Source: Wenyingzhuangia aestuarii
Lineage (GTDB): Bacteria; Bacteroidota; Bacteroidia; Flavobacteriales; Flavobacteriaceae
Length of the DNA stretch: 64,000 nt
Direction: 5' to 3'
NCBI RefSeq assembly: GCF_011927765.1
Contig: NZ_JAATJG010000001.1
Span: 158,792-222,791, forward strand
Below are positions 23,495 through 33,147 of the stretch, one piece after another (position 1 is the stretch's first letter; every line of letters begins with the position of its first letter). The position numbers and the translations under genes are program-made. A model generated the notes under the pieces. The model was not told the origin of the DNA and did no database searches. It was given only the letters and a program-made list of their open reading frames with translations.

Positions 23495-24644
23495 ATCAGA
23501 ATTAGAAAAAATTTACTTTAAAGCTTTACACAAAGTAAAAGCTACGTCTTTAATAAAAGACAATATATCTGTAGATGAAAATATCATCACTATAGTAGAG
23601 AACGATTATGTGCTAAAACAAGATACACGCTTTTTTGTGTTTGGTGCAGGAAAAGCCGCTTTTGATATGGCTAAGGAGTGTGAAGTTATTTTAAAAGATA
23701 AAATTTCTGGAGGTGTTGTAATTTCTACATCTACGGGAGATTTACAATATGCAAAGCATTTTACATCTACACATCCTTTGGTGTCCGATAAAAGTATAAA
23801 AGCAGCAGAATTATTAGTAGAAGGAGTTCAGCAGTTAACAGAAAACGATGTGTTTGTGTTTTTGTTGTCTGGAGGGGCTTCGGCCATGATAGAAAAACCA
23901 ATTGAAGGATTAACATTAGATGATTTCACCAAAATATCATCAGCTTTATTAACTTCTGGAATAGATATCAAAGCATTAAACACAGTAAGAAAATCAATCT
24001 CACAAATAAAAGGAGGTAAGTTAGCCAATCATATAAAAGCCAAAGGAGAAGTTTTGGTGTTGAGTGATGTTATTGGAGATGATTTACACACCATTGGTTC
24101 GGCACCTATGAATAATGGAAAATTTCCTCATCACATTATAGGAAATAATGAAATTGCTTTGCAAGAGGCAAAAATGTATATGAGTTCTAAGGTTGAGATT
24201 GCAGATATTGTAACTACAACTTTGGAAACAGATTCAGAAAACGCAACGTTATTTATTAGTGATAAAATCAAAGAATATGACAAACAATACAATAGTTTTT
24301 GCTTGTTGTTTGGTGGAGAAACTACAACGGTTGTGTCGGGTAATGGTTATGGAGGTAGAAATCAGGAGTTGGCTCTAAGACTGTTGTTAACAGATTGTGT
24401 AACAGAAAATATTAGTATTCTAAGTGCGGGTAGCGATGGTATTGACGGAAGGTCTGAAGCAACAGGTGCTTATATAGATATTAATAGTTATGAAAAAATA
24501 AAGAATAAAAAATTAGATCCACAAGCCTATTTAAAAAACAGTGATAGCAATACGTTTTTTAAAAAAATAGGAGATGATTTTGTAACGGGAATTTCGGGTA
24601 CAAATGTGATGGATTTTATAATAATCGTAAAAAATAAAAGATAG
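23487..24644 (+). CDS. Glycerate kinase, MOFRL/DUF4147 family
   Basis: 385 residues, close to the usual length. N-terminal DUF4147 blocks GAGKAAFDMAKECE, STHPLVSDKSIKAAE, FLLSGGASAMIE and IKGGKLANH, and the C-terminal MOFRL domain with LFGGETTTVV and YGGRNQELALRLLL. It phosphorylates glycerate, usually at C2 in this family. Here it would recover the glycerate released from glycosylglycerate by the phosphorylase encoded two genes later. It overlaps the phosphatase gene and leaves 1 nt before the synthase gene. Confidence 0.88.
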   Translation: MYKSELEKIYFKALHKVKATSLIKDNISVDENIITIVENDYVLKQDTRFFVFGAGKAAFDMAKECEVILKDKISGGVVISTSTGDLQYAKHFTSTHPLVSDKSIKAAELLVEGVQQLTENDVFVFLLSGGASAMIEKPIEGLTLDDFTKISSALLTSGIDIKALNTVRKSISQIKGGKLANHIKAKGEVLVLSDVIGDDLHTIGSAPMNNGKFPHHIIGNNEIALQEAKMYMSSKVEIADIVTTTLETDSENATLFISDKIKEYDKQYNSFCLLFGGETTTVVSGNGYGGRNQELALRLLLTDCVTENISILSAGSDGIDGRSEATGAYIDINSYEKIKNKKLDPQAYLKNSDSNTFFKKIGDDFVTGISGTNVMDFIIIVKNKR

Positions 24645-24645
24645 T

Positions 24646-25857
24646 ATGGCAGATTTTTTTCAGAATGGTGTAATTACAACACTTCAGAATTTAGGAGATA
24701 GAACATTAGAAGATTTAGAAAGTGAGTTAGAAGGTTTTAGCAAGCGAAGAGGAATGTTGTTAATGTTGCCTGCCTTGTATTCTGAATTTGAAACTCCTGC
24801 AATGCACAAAATTATAGAGGAGTTAAAACATGTAAAATATCTTTATAAAATTATTTTAGGATTAGACCAGGCTACAGAAGAGCAGTTTGAAGAAGTTAAA
24901 AAATTAATGTCTGTATTGCCTTGTCAGGTAGATGTTTTGTGGAATGATGGACCTAGAATACAAGAGTTGTATGCAGATCTTACTGCCGAAGGTTTTCCGG
25001 GTTTACAAACGCCAGGAAAAGGAAGAAATGTTTGGACCATGATTGGGTATGCATTGGGAGATAAAGATGCTTATGCTTTTGCTTTGCACGATTGTGATAT
25101 TGTAAATTACAGTAGAGAAATTCCTGCAAGATTATTTTACCCTATAGTACACCCAGCTTTAGATTTTGAATTTAACAAAGGATTTTATTCCAGAGTAACC
25201 AATAAATTACATGGTAGAGCTACCCGTTTATTATACACACCTTTGGTAAACTCTTTGGCTAAAGTGTACGGAGAAAGTAAGTATTTAGATTATATGGGGA
25301 GTTTTAGATATTCATTATCTGGAGAGTTTTCTTTTGTAAGATCGTTGGCAAGAGGTATTGGAATTTCTCCTACTTGGGGGTTAGAAGTTTCTACGTTAAG
25401 TGAAGTGTATAAAAACACTTCTAACAAAAGAATTTGTCAAACAGAAATTATGGAGACCTACGAGCACAAACATCAAGATTTGGGAGATCAGGCTTCTGGT
25501 TCCGGAATTTATAAAATGTCTAAAGATATTGCCAAAACCTTGTTTAGAGTCTTGGCACAAGAGGGAGTTGTGTTTTCAGAAGCTTCTTTTAAAACGCTGT
25601 TAGCTACTTATTTTCAAGAATCCCGATTTGAAATTTCTAAATACAATGCCCTAAGTAAACTAAATGCATTAGAGTATACTAGAGAAAAAGAAATAAAGGC
25701 GGTAGAAGCTTTTCAGAATGCTATAGAAGAAGCCTCTCATGAGTTTTATGAAGATCCAATGGGTACTCATTCTTTATCATCTTGGATTACGGTGAGATCT
25801 GTAATGCCAGATTTTTCAGAAAAATTTGTAAACTACGTTAAAAAAGACAATGAATAA
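24646..25857 (+). CDS. Glucosyl-3-phosphoglycerate synthase-like glycosyltransferase (GT81 type)
   Basis: 403 residues. Soluble GT-A enzyme with the acceptor/donor block TPGKGRNVWTMIGYA, the metal-binding LHDCDIVNYSREI (DxD-like), and the conserved GLEVSTLSEVYKN. These resemble bacterial GpgS enzymes, which join glucose from UDP-glucose to 3-phosphoglycerate; mannosyl specificity from GDP-mannose cannot be excluded. The stop and the next ATG share a base. The surrounding phosphatase, glycerate kinase and GH13 phosphorylase support a glycosylglycerate pathway. Confidence 0.82.
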   Translation: MADFFQNGVITTLQNLGDRTLEDLESELEGFSKRRGMLLMLPALYSEFETPAMHKIIEELKHVKYLYKIILGLDQATEEQFEEVKKLMSVLPCQVDVLWNDGPRIQELYADLTAEGFPGLQTPGKGRNVWTMIGYALGDKDAYAFALHDCDIVNYSREIPARLFYPIVHPALDFEFNKGFYSRVTNKLHGRATRLLYTPLVNSLAKVYGESKYLDYMGSFRYSLSGEFSFVRSLARGIGISPTWGLEVSTLSEVYKNTSNKRICQTEIMETYEHKHQDLGDQASGSGIYKMSKDIAKTLFRVLAQEGVVFSEASFKTLLATYFQESRFEISKYNALSKLNALEYTREKEIKAVEAFQNAIEEASHEFYEDPMGTHSLSSWITVRSVMPDFSEKFVNYVKKDNE

Positions 25858-27578
25858 TGAAGCATATTTCAGACAAAAACCACACAATTAACAAAAGACT
25901 GCATAAATTATATTCACCTGAAGTTGCAGATAGAGCTGTAGATAGTATCATTGATTTAATTTTTAAATACAAATCTAGAATACAATCAAAAGACTATCAG
26001 TTAAGTGAAAAAGATGTGATTTTAATTACCTACGGAGATCAGGTAAATAAAGATTACGAACCATCTTTACAAACTTTAAAAGGCTTTATGGATAAGCATT
26101 TAAAGGGGATTATAAATTCAGTACATATTTTACCTTTTTATCCTTATTCTTCTGATGATGGATTTTCGGTAGTAAACTACGGAGCCGTAGATCCTAAAAT
26201 GGGTTCTTGGAGAGAAATAGAACAAATTAGTGGAGAATATAGATTAATGGTAGATGGGGTCATCAATCATATATCTCAATTTTCAGATTGGTTCAAAGCT
26301 TTCTTGGCAGGAGATCCTTATTTTCAAGATTTTTTTACAGAAGTAGATCCTACCTTAGACTTAAGTAAAGTGGTAAGACCAAGAGCTTTACCGTTGTTAA
26401 GTGAATTTGTAGATAGCAACGGAAAAACCAGACATGTATGGACTACCTTTAGTAAAGATCAGGTAGATTTAAATTACAAAAGTCACCGAGTTTTAAGAAA
26501 TGTATTAGATGCACTTTTTTATTATGTAGAAAAAGGAGCAACTTTAATTAGATTAGATGCTATTGCATTTATTTGGAAAGAAATAGGAACCGAATGTGTT
26601 CACTTAGAACAAACACATGAGCTAATTCAACTAATGCGAGAAGTGTTGCATGAAGTAGCTCCGGAAGTAATTATTATTACAGAAACCAACGTACCACATC
26701 ACGAAAATGTATCTTATTTTGGAAGTGGTGATGATGAAGCTCAAATGGTTTACAATTTTGCTTTGCCACCTTTATTGGTGCATTCTATTTTGAATCAGAA
26801 TACCAAAACGTTAACAAAATGGGCTAAGACATTAACCTTACCTAGTGACAAAGTATGCTTTTTTAATTTTACAGCAAGTCACGATGGAATTGGGTTAAGA
26901 CCTGTAAAAGGAGTTTTAACAGATGATGAGGTTCAGTACATAGGAAAAAGAGTGAAAGAACACGGAGGCTTGGTTTCTTATAAAACCGATGCTGATGGAA
27001 CACAAAGTCCATATGAATTAAACTGTAGTTATATAGATGCTTTAACACATCCGGATGAAGATGATGAGGTTCGTTACAAAAGAATGTTTTTAGCACAAGC
27101 CACAGTATTGGCAATGCCGGGAGTTCCCGGAGTTTATTTCCATTCTTTGGTAGGGTCAAGAAATTATCACGATGGGGTAAAGCATTCAGGGGTAAATAGA
27201 ACCATTAATAGAGAAAAATACCATATAGATTGGCTAGAAAAAGAATTAGAAACAGAAGGAACTTTGGCTAAAAAAATGTTAGAAAATTACAAAGAATTAA
27301 TAGATACCCGTATAAATGAACCTGCATTTAATCCTTTTGGAAAATTTGAGTTTTTAGATTTAGGAACTTCACTTTTTGCAGTAGACCAACATTGTATACA
27401 TCAAAAAGAAAGAATAGTGGCAGTACATAATTTTTCTGAGACTGCTGTTACTTGTGAGTTGCCTGGAACCATAGCATTTCCCTTAACGGATATTTTAGCT
27501 CCAAATTCTACAGAATTAACAAACTCAACCATTACTTTAAAACCTTTTCAAATGATGTGGTTAAAAGGAAAATTGTAG
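25857..27578 (+). CDS. GH13 phosphorylase, sucrose/glucosylglycerate phosphorylase-like
   Basis: 573 residues. GH13 blocks: SVHILPFYPYSSDDGFSV, the nucleophile Asp in LIRLDAIAF, acid/base Glu in IIITETNVPHHE, and the third Asp in TASHDGIGLRP. The YPYSSDDGFSV block is typical of subfamily 18 (sucrose phosphorylase group), which includes glucosylglycerate phosphorylase. The enzyme would split glucosylglycerate with phosphate to glucose-1-phosphate and glycerate, closing a cycle with the upstream kinase and synthase. Specificity for sucrose or glucosylglycerol is possible; operon context favours glucosylglycerate. Confidence 0.82.
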   Translation: MKHISDKNHTINKRLHKLYSPEVADRAVDSIIDLIFKYKSRIQSKDYQLSEKDVILITYGDQVNKDYEPSLQTLKGFMDKHLKGIINSVHILPFYPYSSDDGFSVVNYGAVDPKMGSWREIEQISGEYRLMVDGVINHISQFSDWFKAFLAGDPYFQDFFTEVDPTLDLSKVVRPRALPLLSEFVDSNGKTRHVWTTFSKDQVDLNYKSHRVLRNVLDALFYYVEKGATLIRLDAIAFIWKEIGTECVHLEQTHELIQLMREVLHEVAPEVIIITETNVPHHENVSYFGSGDDEAQMVYNFALPPLLVHSILNQNTKTLTKWAKTLTLPSDKVCFFNFTASHDGIGLRPVKGVLTDDEVQYIGKRVKEHGGLVSYKTDADGTQSPYELNCSYIDALTHPDEDDEVRYKRMFLAQATVLAMPGVPGVYFHSLVGSRNYHDGVKHSGVNRTINREKYHIDWLEKELETEGTLAKKMLENYKELIDTRINEPAFNPFGKFEFLDLGTSLFAVDQHCIHQKERIVAVHNFSETAVTCELPGTIAFPLTDILAPNSTELTNSTITLKPFQMMWLKGKL

Positions 27579-27664
27579 TAAATAAACGTTTTTAAGTATA
27601 TTTTTAGAAAATAACATTCGGTTCTAAAGTCATTTTATATCTTTAATCTTAAAATTGATTTGGA

Positions 27665-28528
27665 ATGACTTTATACCCGATAGAAGCAGGAAACTTTAAA
27701 TTAGATGGTGGGGCTATGTTTGGAGTAGTGCCCAAAGCCATTTGGCAAAGAACCAATCCTGCAGATGCAACCAATAAAATAGATATTGGTATGCGATGTC
27801 TGTTGATAGAAGATGGAGGTCGATTAATTTTAATAGACACCGGTTTAGGAAACAAACAAAGCGACAAGTTTTTTAGTTACTACACTCCTTGGGGAGATTA
27901 TACTTTAGATACTTCTTTGGCAAAACACGGTTTTCATAGAGATGATATTACCGATGTTTTTTTAACACACTTACATTTTGATCATGTAGGTGGAGCTATT
28001 CAGTGGAATAAAGACAGAACTATTTTAGAACCTTCTTTTAAGAACGCTACCTTTTGGTCTAATGCCAATCACTGGCAATGGGCTGTAGAACCCAATGCTA
28101 GAGAAAAAGCTTCTTTTCTATCAGAAAACATATTACCAATTCAGGAAAGTGGACAGTTAAAGTTTGTAGGATTGAATGGTGAAAAAAAATCTAAAGAATC
28201 TGAGTTAGGGTTTGGCATATTTTATGCTGATGGACACACGGAGAAACAAATGATTCCGATTATTAAGTACAAAGGAAAAACACTTGTTTTTATGGCAGAT
28301 TTATTGCCAACAGTGGCTCACGTTCCTTTGCCGTATGTAATGAGTTTTGATACAAGACCTTTGTTAACATTATCGGAAAAAGAATTGTTTTTAAAAGAAG
28401 CTGCAGATAACGAATACTTGTTGTTTATGCAGCACGATGCGCATCACGAAATATGTACAGTGCATCAAACAGAAAAAGGAATAAGATTAAAAGAAACATT
28501 TACATTTAAAGAAATATTTAATTCATGA
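27665..28528 (+). CDS. Metallo-beta-lactamase fold hydrolase
   Basis: 287 residues with the zinc-binding motif THLHFDHVGG, a further metal His in FYADGHTEKQ, the Asp in VFMADLLPT and the late His in LLFMQHDAHHE. This pattern is that of the MBL-fold group that includes quorum-quenching lactonases and related esterases; the substrate is unknown. No signal peptide. It overlaps the next gene by 4 nt (ATGA), so it is translationally coupled to an exported protease, although a functional link is not obvious. Confidence 0.85.
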   Translation: MTLYPIEAGNFKLDGGAMFGVVPKAIWQRTNPADATNKIDIGMRCLLIEDGGRLILIDTGLGNKQSDKFFSYYTPWGDYTLDTSLAKHGFHRDDITDVFLTHLHFDHVGGAIQWNKDRTILEPSFKNATFWSNANHWQWAVEPNAREKASFLSENILPIQESGQLKFVGLNGEKKSKESELGFGIFYADGHTEKQMIPIIKYKGKTLVFMADLLPTVAHVPLPYVMSFDTRPLLTLSEKELFLKEAADNEYLLFMQHDAHHEICTVHQTEKGIRLKETFTFKEIFNS

Positions 28529-30183
28529 AATTAACAAAATACACAGCCGTTGTAGCCTTAGGGGCATTTGTAGTTAGTTGTAGTTCTATTCATAACATTG
28601 CTATTCCAGAAGGAAAGAGCACCACTATTCATATTCCTGCTAAAAAAGTTTTTGCAGAAGAAGATATAAATACTTGGTCACATTCAGACTTAGCTACAGA
28701 CTCTATTCCGGGAATGAGTTTGGCAAAAGCCTATGAGTTTTTACAAGGAAAAAAATCTGTTCCTGTTATTGTAGCTGTTACAGATTCTGGTTCTGATATT
28801 ACTCACGAAGATTTAAAAAGTAAAATTTGGGTAAACAAAAAAGAGATTGCAGGAAACGGTAAAGATGATGACAAAAATGGATTTATTGATGATGTTCATG
28901 GATGGAATTTTTTAGGGCCAACCTATGATGAAACTTTAGAGATTACAAGATTATATAGAACCTTAAAACCAAAGTACGAAGGAAAAACATCGGTAGATAT
29001 TAAGAAAAAAGATACCGAAGATTATTTGGCCTTTAAAGCTTTAGAAGAAGATTATAAAAACAATTTAGAAGAAGCTAAAAAAGGACAAGAGCAATATATG
29101 CAGTATCAAGGTATGTTAAAAGATACCGATGTTGCTATGCAAAACTTAACGGGTAAAAAAGACTATACTTTAGAAGATGTTAAAGCTGCTACATCTAAGT
29201 TTGATTTTGTGAATTCTAAAAAAGAAATTGCTATCAGAATTTTAGAAAGCGGAAGTACTATAGAAGAGCAAATAGAGCAATTAGAACCTGCTGTTGAATA
29301 CTACACTTCTAAAGTAAATACGTATTATAACTTAGAGTTTGATGGAAGAGCAGCGTTAAATGATGATGCGTACTCTATGAAAACAAAAGTGTATGGAGAT
29401 AACAATGTAAAAGATCAAGCAGATGATGAAATTCACGGAACACATGTTTCTGGAATTATTTTAGCAGATAGAAATAATAATTTAGGAGTTGCCGGAGTAG
29501 CAGAAAATGCTTTGTTAATGGCAGTAAGAGTAGTGCCAAACGGAGATGAATATGATAAAGATGTAGCTTTAGGAATTAGATATGCTGTAGATAATGGAGC
29601 CAAAGTTATCAATACAAGTTTTGGAAAAGGATACTCTCCTAATGCTGAATGGGTATACGATGCTATTAAATATGCAGCTAAAAAAGATGTGTTAATTGTA
29701 AATGCAGCAGGTAACGATGCTCAGAATATTGATGACAAACCAAGCTATCCTAAAGATGTAGATGATGCTGAAGAAATATCAGATAACTTTTTAACAGTAG
29801 GTGCAGCAACGCGTTTTTATAATGAAAAATTATTGGCAGATTTTACCAATTACGGTAAAAAAAGTGTAGATGTTTTTGCTCCGGGTCATGATATTTACAA
29901 CACAGTTCCTGGAAATAAATATCAAAAATTAAGTGGAACCTCTATGGCTTCTCCTGCTACAGCTGGTGTTGCTGCGTTAATTCGTTCTTATTATCCAGAA
30001 TTATCTGCAAGTCAGGTAAAGCATATTATTATGAATTCTGGAACTTTGGTAGATTTAGAAGTTTTATTGCCAGGAGGAGAAGGTAAAAAAGTAAAACTAT
30101 CAGAAATTTCTAGAAGTGGTAGAATGGTAAATGCATACAATGCTGTAAAAATGGCAGCAGCTATTGTAAGCAAGAAAAAATAA
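28525..30183 (+). CDS. S8 (subtilisin-like) serine protease lipoprotein with large insertion
   Basis: 552 residues. Lipoprotein signal MKLTKYTAVVALGAFVVSC. The catalytic triad is complete: Asp87 (VTDSGSDITHEDL), His304 (HGTHVSGII) and Ser473 (GTSMASPATAG), with the oxyanion Asn in VNAAGNDAQN. Asp and His are about 217 residues apart, where 35-40 is normal, because a Lys/Glu-rich helical insertion fills roughly residues 130-285. No type IX C-terminal sorting domain is visible; it ends in Lys residues after a helix. A cell-surface or periplasmic lipid-anchored protease is likely. Confidence 0.9.
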   Translation: MKLTKYTAVVALGAFVVSCSSIHNIAIPEGKSTTIHIPAKKVFAEEDINTWSHSDLATDSIPGMSLAKAYEFLQGKKSVPVIVAVTDSGSDITHEDLKSKIWVNKKEIAGNGKDDDKNGFIDDVHGWNFLGPTYDETLEITRLYRTLKPKYEGKTSVDIKKKDTEDYLAFKALEEDYKNNLEEAKKGQEQYMQYQGMLKDTDVAMQNLTGKKDYTLEDVKAATSKFDFVNSKKEIAIRILESGSTIEEQIEQLEPAVEYYTSKVNTYYNLEFDGRAALNDDAYSMKTKVYGDNNVKDQADDEIHGTHVSGIILADRNNNLGVAGVAENALLMAVRVVPNGDEYDKDVALGIRYAVDNGAKVINTSFGKGYSPNAEWVYDAIKYAAKKDVLIVNAAGNDAQNIDDKPSYPKDVDDAEEISDNFLTVGAATRFYNEKLLADFTNYGKKSVDVFAPGHDIYNTVPGNKYQKLSGTSMASPATAGVAALIRSYYPELSASQVKHIIMNSGTLVDLEVLLPGGEGKKVKLSEISRSGRMVNAYNAVKMAAAIVSKKK

Positions 30184-30204
30184 ATTTAAAGTTTAATAAT
30201 GATG

Positions 30205-30232
30205 TACCAGCCTGTTATGGGCTGGTATTTTT
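30205..30232 (+). terminator. Terminator after the S8 protease gene
   Basis: TACCAGCC / GGCTGGTA stem with a 7-nt loop followed by TTTTT. Confidence 0.85.
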
Positions 30233-30244
30233 ATTTAAAAGATT

Positions 30245-32071
30245 ATGAACAAAATACTATTATTCTTAGGACTGTTGTCTTTTAGTGCAAATGCTCAATA
30301 TTGGCAACAAAAAACAGATTACAAAATGAGTATTGATATGGATGTAACGACCTATCAATACAAAGGAAATCAAGAAATAACCTATAAAAATAATTCACCT
30401 GAAACTTTAACTAAGGTGTATTATCATTTGTACAATAATGCTTTTCAGCCTGGTAGTGCAATGGATGTAAAAATCCAAAACATGAAAGATCCAGATCATA
30501 GAGTAATGGTAAATGTTGGTACAGAAGAAGCACCTGTTAATAAGAGTAGAATTTCTTTATTAACTCCAGAAGAGCAAGGGTATTTAAAGGTGATTAGTTT
30601 AACACAAGGAGGAAAAGCTCTAGATTATCATGTAGAAGGGACTATTTTGGAAGTTGAATTAGCAAAGCCTTTAAAATCTGGACGTAAAACTCGTTTAAAA
30701 ATGAAGTTTGAGGGGCAGGTTCCGTTACAGGTAAGAAGATCGGGAAGGAATAATAAAGAAGGAGTGGCTTTGTCTATGACTCAATGGTATCCTAAACTAG
30801 CAGCTTATGACGATGAAGGTTGGCATGCAAATCCGTATTTAGGAGCTGAGTTTTATGCAGACTGGGGAGATTATGAAATAGATATTACAATTGATAAAGC
30901 ATATACTATTGGGGGTTCTGGATATTTGCAAAATCCTAATGAAGTTGGGCACGGTTATGAAGATTCAGCTAAAAAATTAAAACAAAAAGTAGTTGATGGA
31001 AAAATTACTTGGGAATTTAAAGCTCCCAATGTACACGATTTTTCTTGGGCTGCCGATGCAGACTATAAACACTTAAAACACAAAGTAGCTAACGGACCAG
31101 AAGTACATTTTTTATATAAAAAGTCACTATCAGAGGCTAAAAAAGAATCTTGGGAAAAACTACCTAAAGTAATGGATGAGTTGTTTTCTTTTTATAAAGA
31201 ACAAGTAGGGGCTTATCCATATAAACAATATACTGTTGTACAAGGAGGTGATGGAGGAATGGAGTATGCTATGTGTACCTTAATTACAGGAGATAGAGAG
31301 TATAGAAGTTTGGTGGGAGTGGTAGCGCATGAATTGGCTCATAGCTGGTTTCAGTTTTTGTTGGCAAGTAACGAAACCAAACATGCTTGGTTAGATGAAG
31401 GTTTTACAACTTACATTTCTACTGTAATAGAAAATTTGTTATTTAACGATGAAAAAGATGCCTTTAAAAAAATGTACGCTAGTTATGCCAAATTGGTTTC
31501 TTACGGAATAGAACAACCGCTAACTACTCATGGAGATGCTTTTGACTACAATTATGGTTATGGAGTTTCTTCTTACAATAAAGGAGCTTTGTTTTTGCAT
31601 CAATTAGAATATGTAATAGGAAAAGAAGCGCTTAAGAATACGTTGAGAAATTATTTTAAAGAGTTTAGTTTTAAACATCCTAAACCAGAAGATTTTATCA
31701 GAATTGCTGAAAAAAATTCAGGAATGGAGTTAGATTGGTATTTAAATTTTTGGATAGAAACTACAGCAACTATAGATTATGAAGTATTTGCCCCGTTAAC
31801 CAATACAATTACCCTTCATAGAAAAGGTAAAATGCCAATGCCTATAGAGTTAACAATTACTTATACAGATGATAGTCAAGAAGAGTTTTATATTCCTTTG
31901 GATATTATGAGAGGTGAGAAAAAACAAAAAGCCACTGTTTTAAGAGATTGGTCTTGGATAAAACCTACTTATAGTTTTACAGCAACTAAATCTATTAAGA
32001 AGATAGAGATAGATAAAAATCATCGAATGGCAGATGTAAATGTAGAAAACAATGTTTGGAGTCAAAAATAA
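30245..32071 (+). CDS. M1 family aminopeptidase
   Basis: 608 residues with a signal peptide (NKILLFLGLLSFSANAQ). The zinc site is complete: His362-Glu363-Leu-Ala-His366 and Glu385 in WLDEGFTTY; the substrate-anchoring exopeptidase motif appears as GGMEYAM rather than GAMEN. The N-terminal 200 residues are the all-beta domain, with no large C-terminal helical domain, as in short bacterial M1 enzymes. Probably periplasmic and involved in peptide degradation. It is separated from the S8 protease by a terminator. Confidence 0.92.
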   Translation: MNKILLFLGLLSFSANAQYWQQKTDYKMSIDMDVTTYQYKGNQEITYKNNSPETLTKVYYHLYNNAFQPGSAMDVKIQNMKDPDHRVMVNVGTEEAPVNKSRISLLTPEEQGYLKVISLTQGGKALDYHVEGTILEVELAKPLKSGRKTRLKMKFEGQVPLQVRRSGRNNKEGVALSMTQWYPKLAAYDDEGWHANPYLGAEFYADWGDYEIDITIDKAYTIGGSGYLQNPNEVGHGYEDSAKKLKQKVVDGKITWEFKAPNVHDFSWAADADYKHLKHKVANGPEVHFLYKKSLSEAKKESWEKLPKVMDELFSFYKEQVGAYPYKQYTVVQGGDGGMEYAMCTLITGDREYRSLVGVVAHELAHSWFQFLLASNETKHAWLDEGFTTYISTVIENLLFNDEKDAFKKMYASYAKLVSYGIEQPLTTHGDAFDYNYGYGVSSYNKGALFLHQLEYVIGKEALKNTLRNYFKEFSFKHPKPEDFIRIAEKNSGMELDWYLNFWIETTATIDYEVFAPLTNTITLHRKGKMPMPIELTITYTDDSQEEFYIPLDIMRGEKKQKATVLRDWSWIKPTYSFTATKSIKKIEIDKNHRMADVNVENNVWSQK

Positions 32072-32122
32072 CATTCATCAACTAAAAAAAGAGTAACTTA
32101 AACTTTCATTAGAAATAAATAA

Positions 32123-33076
32123 ATGCCTCAATCAAAAACATTACAAGAAATTTTAAAGATAGATTTACCTTTTTTGGTAGCACCTATGTTTTTGGTATCT
32201 AATACAGCTATGGGTATTGCAGCCATGCAAAAAGGAGGAGCAGGGTGTATTCCTGCTTTAAATTATAGAAAAATTAGTGAGTTAAAAGAGGCTATTAGAG
32301 AAATGAAAGCTCATAAGCCCCCTAACGGAGCTTTTGGAATTAATATTATTGTAAATCCATCTAACTTAAAGTATAGAGATCAGTTAAAGGCTTGTTGTGA
32401 TGAAGGGGTCGATTTTATTATTACTTCTTTAGGAAGTCCTAGAGAGGTGATTGTAAAAGCTAGAAGAGCTAAAATTAAAGTTTTTTGCGATGTAGTTAAT
32501 CTAGATCATGCCAGAAAAGCAGAGGCTTTGGGTTGTGATGCTTTAATTGCGGTTAATAACAAAGCAGGTGGACATAGAGGAGAGTTTGGGCCAGAGGATT
32601 TAATTAAGGAATTGGTAGAAAACACCAATTTGCCAATAATTTCTGCTGGAGGAATTGGTTCTAAACAAGACTTAGACCATGTGTTGGCTGTTGGAGCGGC
32701 AGGTGCTTCTATAGGAAGTCCGTTTATTGCATCGGAAGAATCTCAAGTTTCAGAAGCTTATAAAAATGCTTGTGTTTCTTATGGTGCTAAAGATATTGTA
32801 ATGACCAAAAAAATATCTGGAACACCTTGTACGGTCATCAATACACCGTATGTTCAAAAGGTAGGATTAGATGAAACTTGGTTGGAAAAAAAATTACATA
32901 GGTATCGTTTTTTAAAAAAGTGGATTAAATTATTACGATATATAAAAGGGACTCAAGATGTTGTTAGCTCTGCAAAAGAAGTAACTTATAAGAATGTATG
33001 GGTAGCTGGTCCAAGTATTGAACATACCCATAAAATTGAACCCATGTCCAAAATTATAGATAGATTTATTCTGTAA
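32123..33076 (+). CDS. Nitronate monooxygenase-like FMN enzyme
   Basis: 317 residues. TIM-barrel FMN protein of the 2-nitropropane dioxygenase/NMO family: start LPFLVAPMFLVSNTAMGIAA, KIKVFCDVVNLDHARKAE, the catalytic-His region NNKAGGHRGEFG, and the phosphate-binding PIISAGGIGSKQDL ... GAAGASIGSPF. Such enzymes oxidise nitronates or act as enoyl-type reductases. Cytoplasmic, apparently a single-gene unit. Confidence 0.87.
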   Translation: MPQSKTLQEILKIDLPFLVAPMFLVSNTAMGIAAMQKGGAGCIPALNYRKISELKEAIREMKAHKPPNGAFGINIIVNPSNLKYRDQLKACCDEGVDFIITSLGSPREVIVKARRAKIKVFCDVVNLDHARKAEALGCDALIAVNNKAGGHRGEFGPEDLIKELVENTNLPIISAGGIGSKQDLDHVLAVGAAGASIGSPFIASEESQVSEAYKNACVSYGAKDIVMTKKISGTPCTVINTPYVQKVGLDETWLEKKLHRYRFLKKWIKLLRYIKGTQDVVSSAKEVTYKNVWVAGPSIEHTHKIEPMSKIIDRFIL

Positions 33077-33147
33077 GCACAATCCCTTTGCTATTAGAAC
33101 GTTATATTTGTCTTGTTAACAAACCCCATTTTTAGACTTAAACTTTT

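Noticed and set aside
33103-33110. TATATTTG before porW as a promoter
   Set aside because: The only TTG upstream is 12 nt away, outside the normal spacing, so I do not list it as a promoter.
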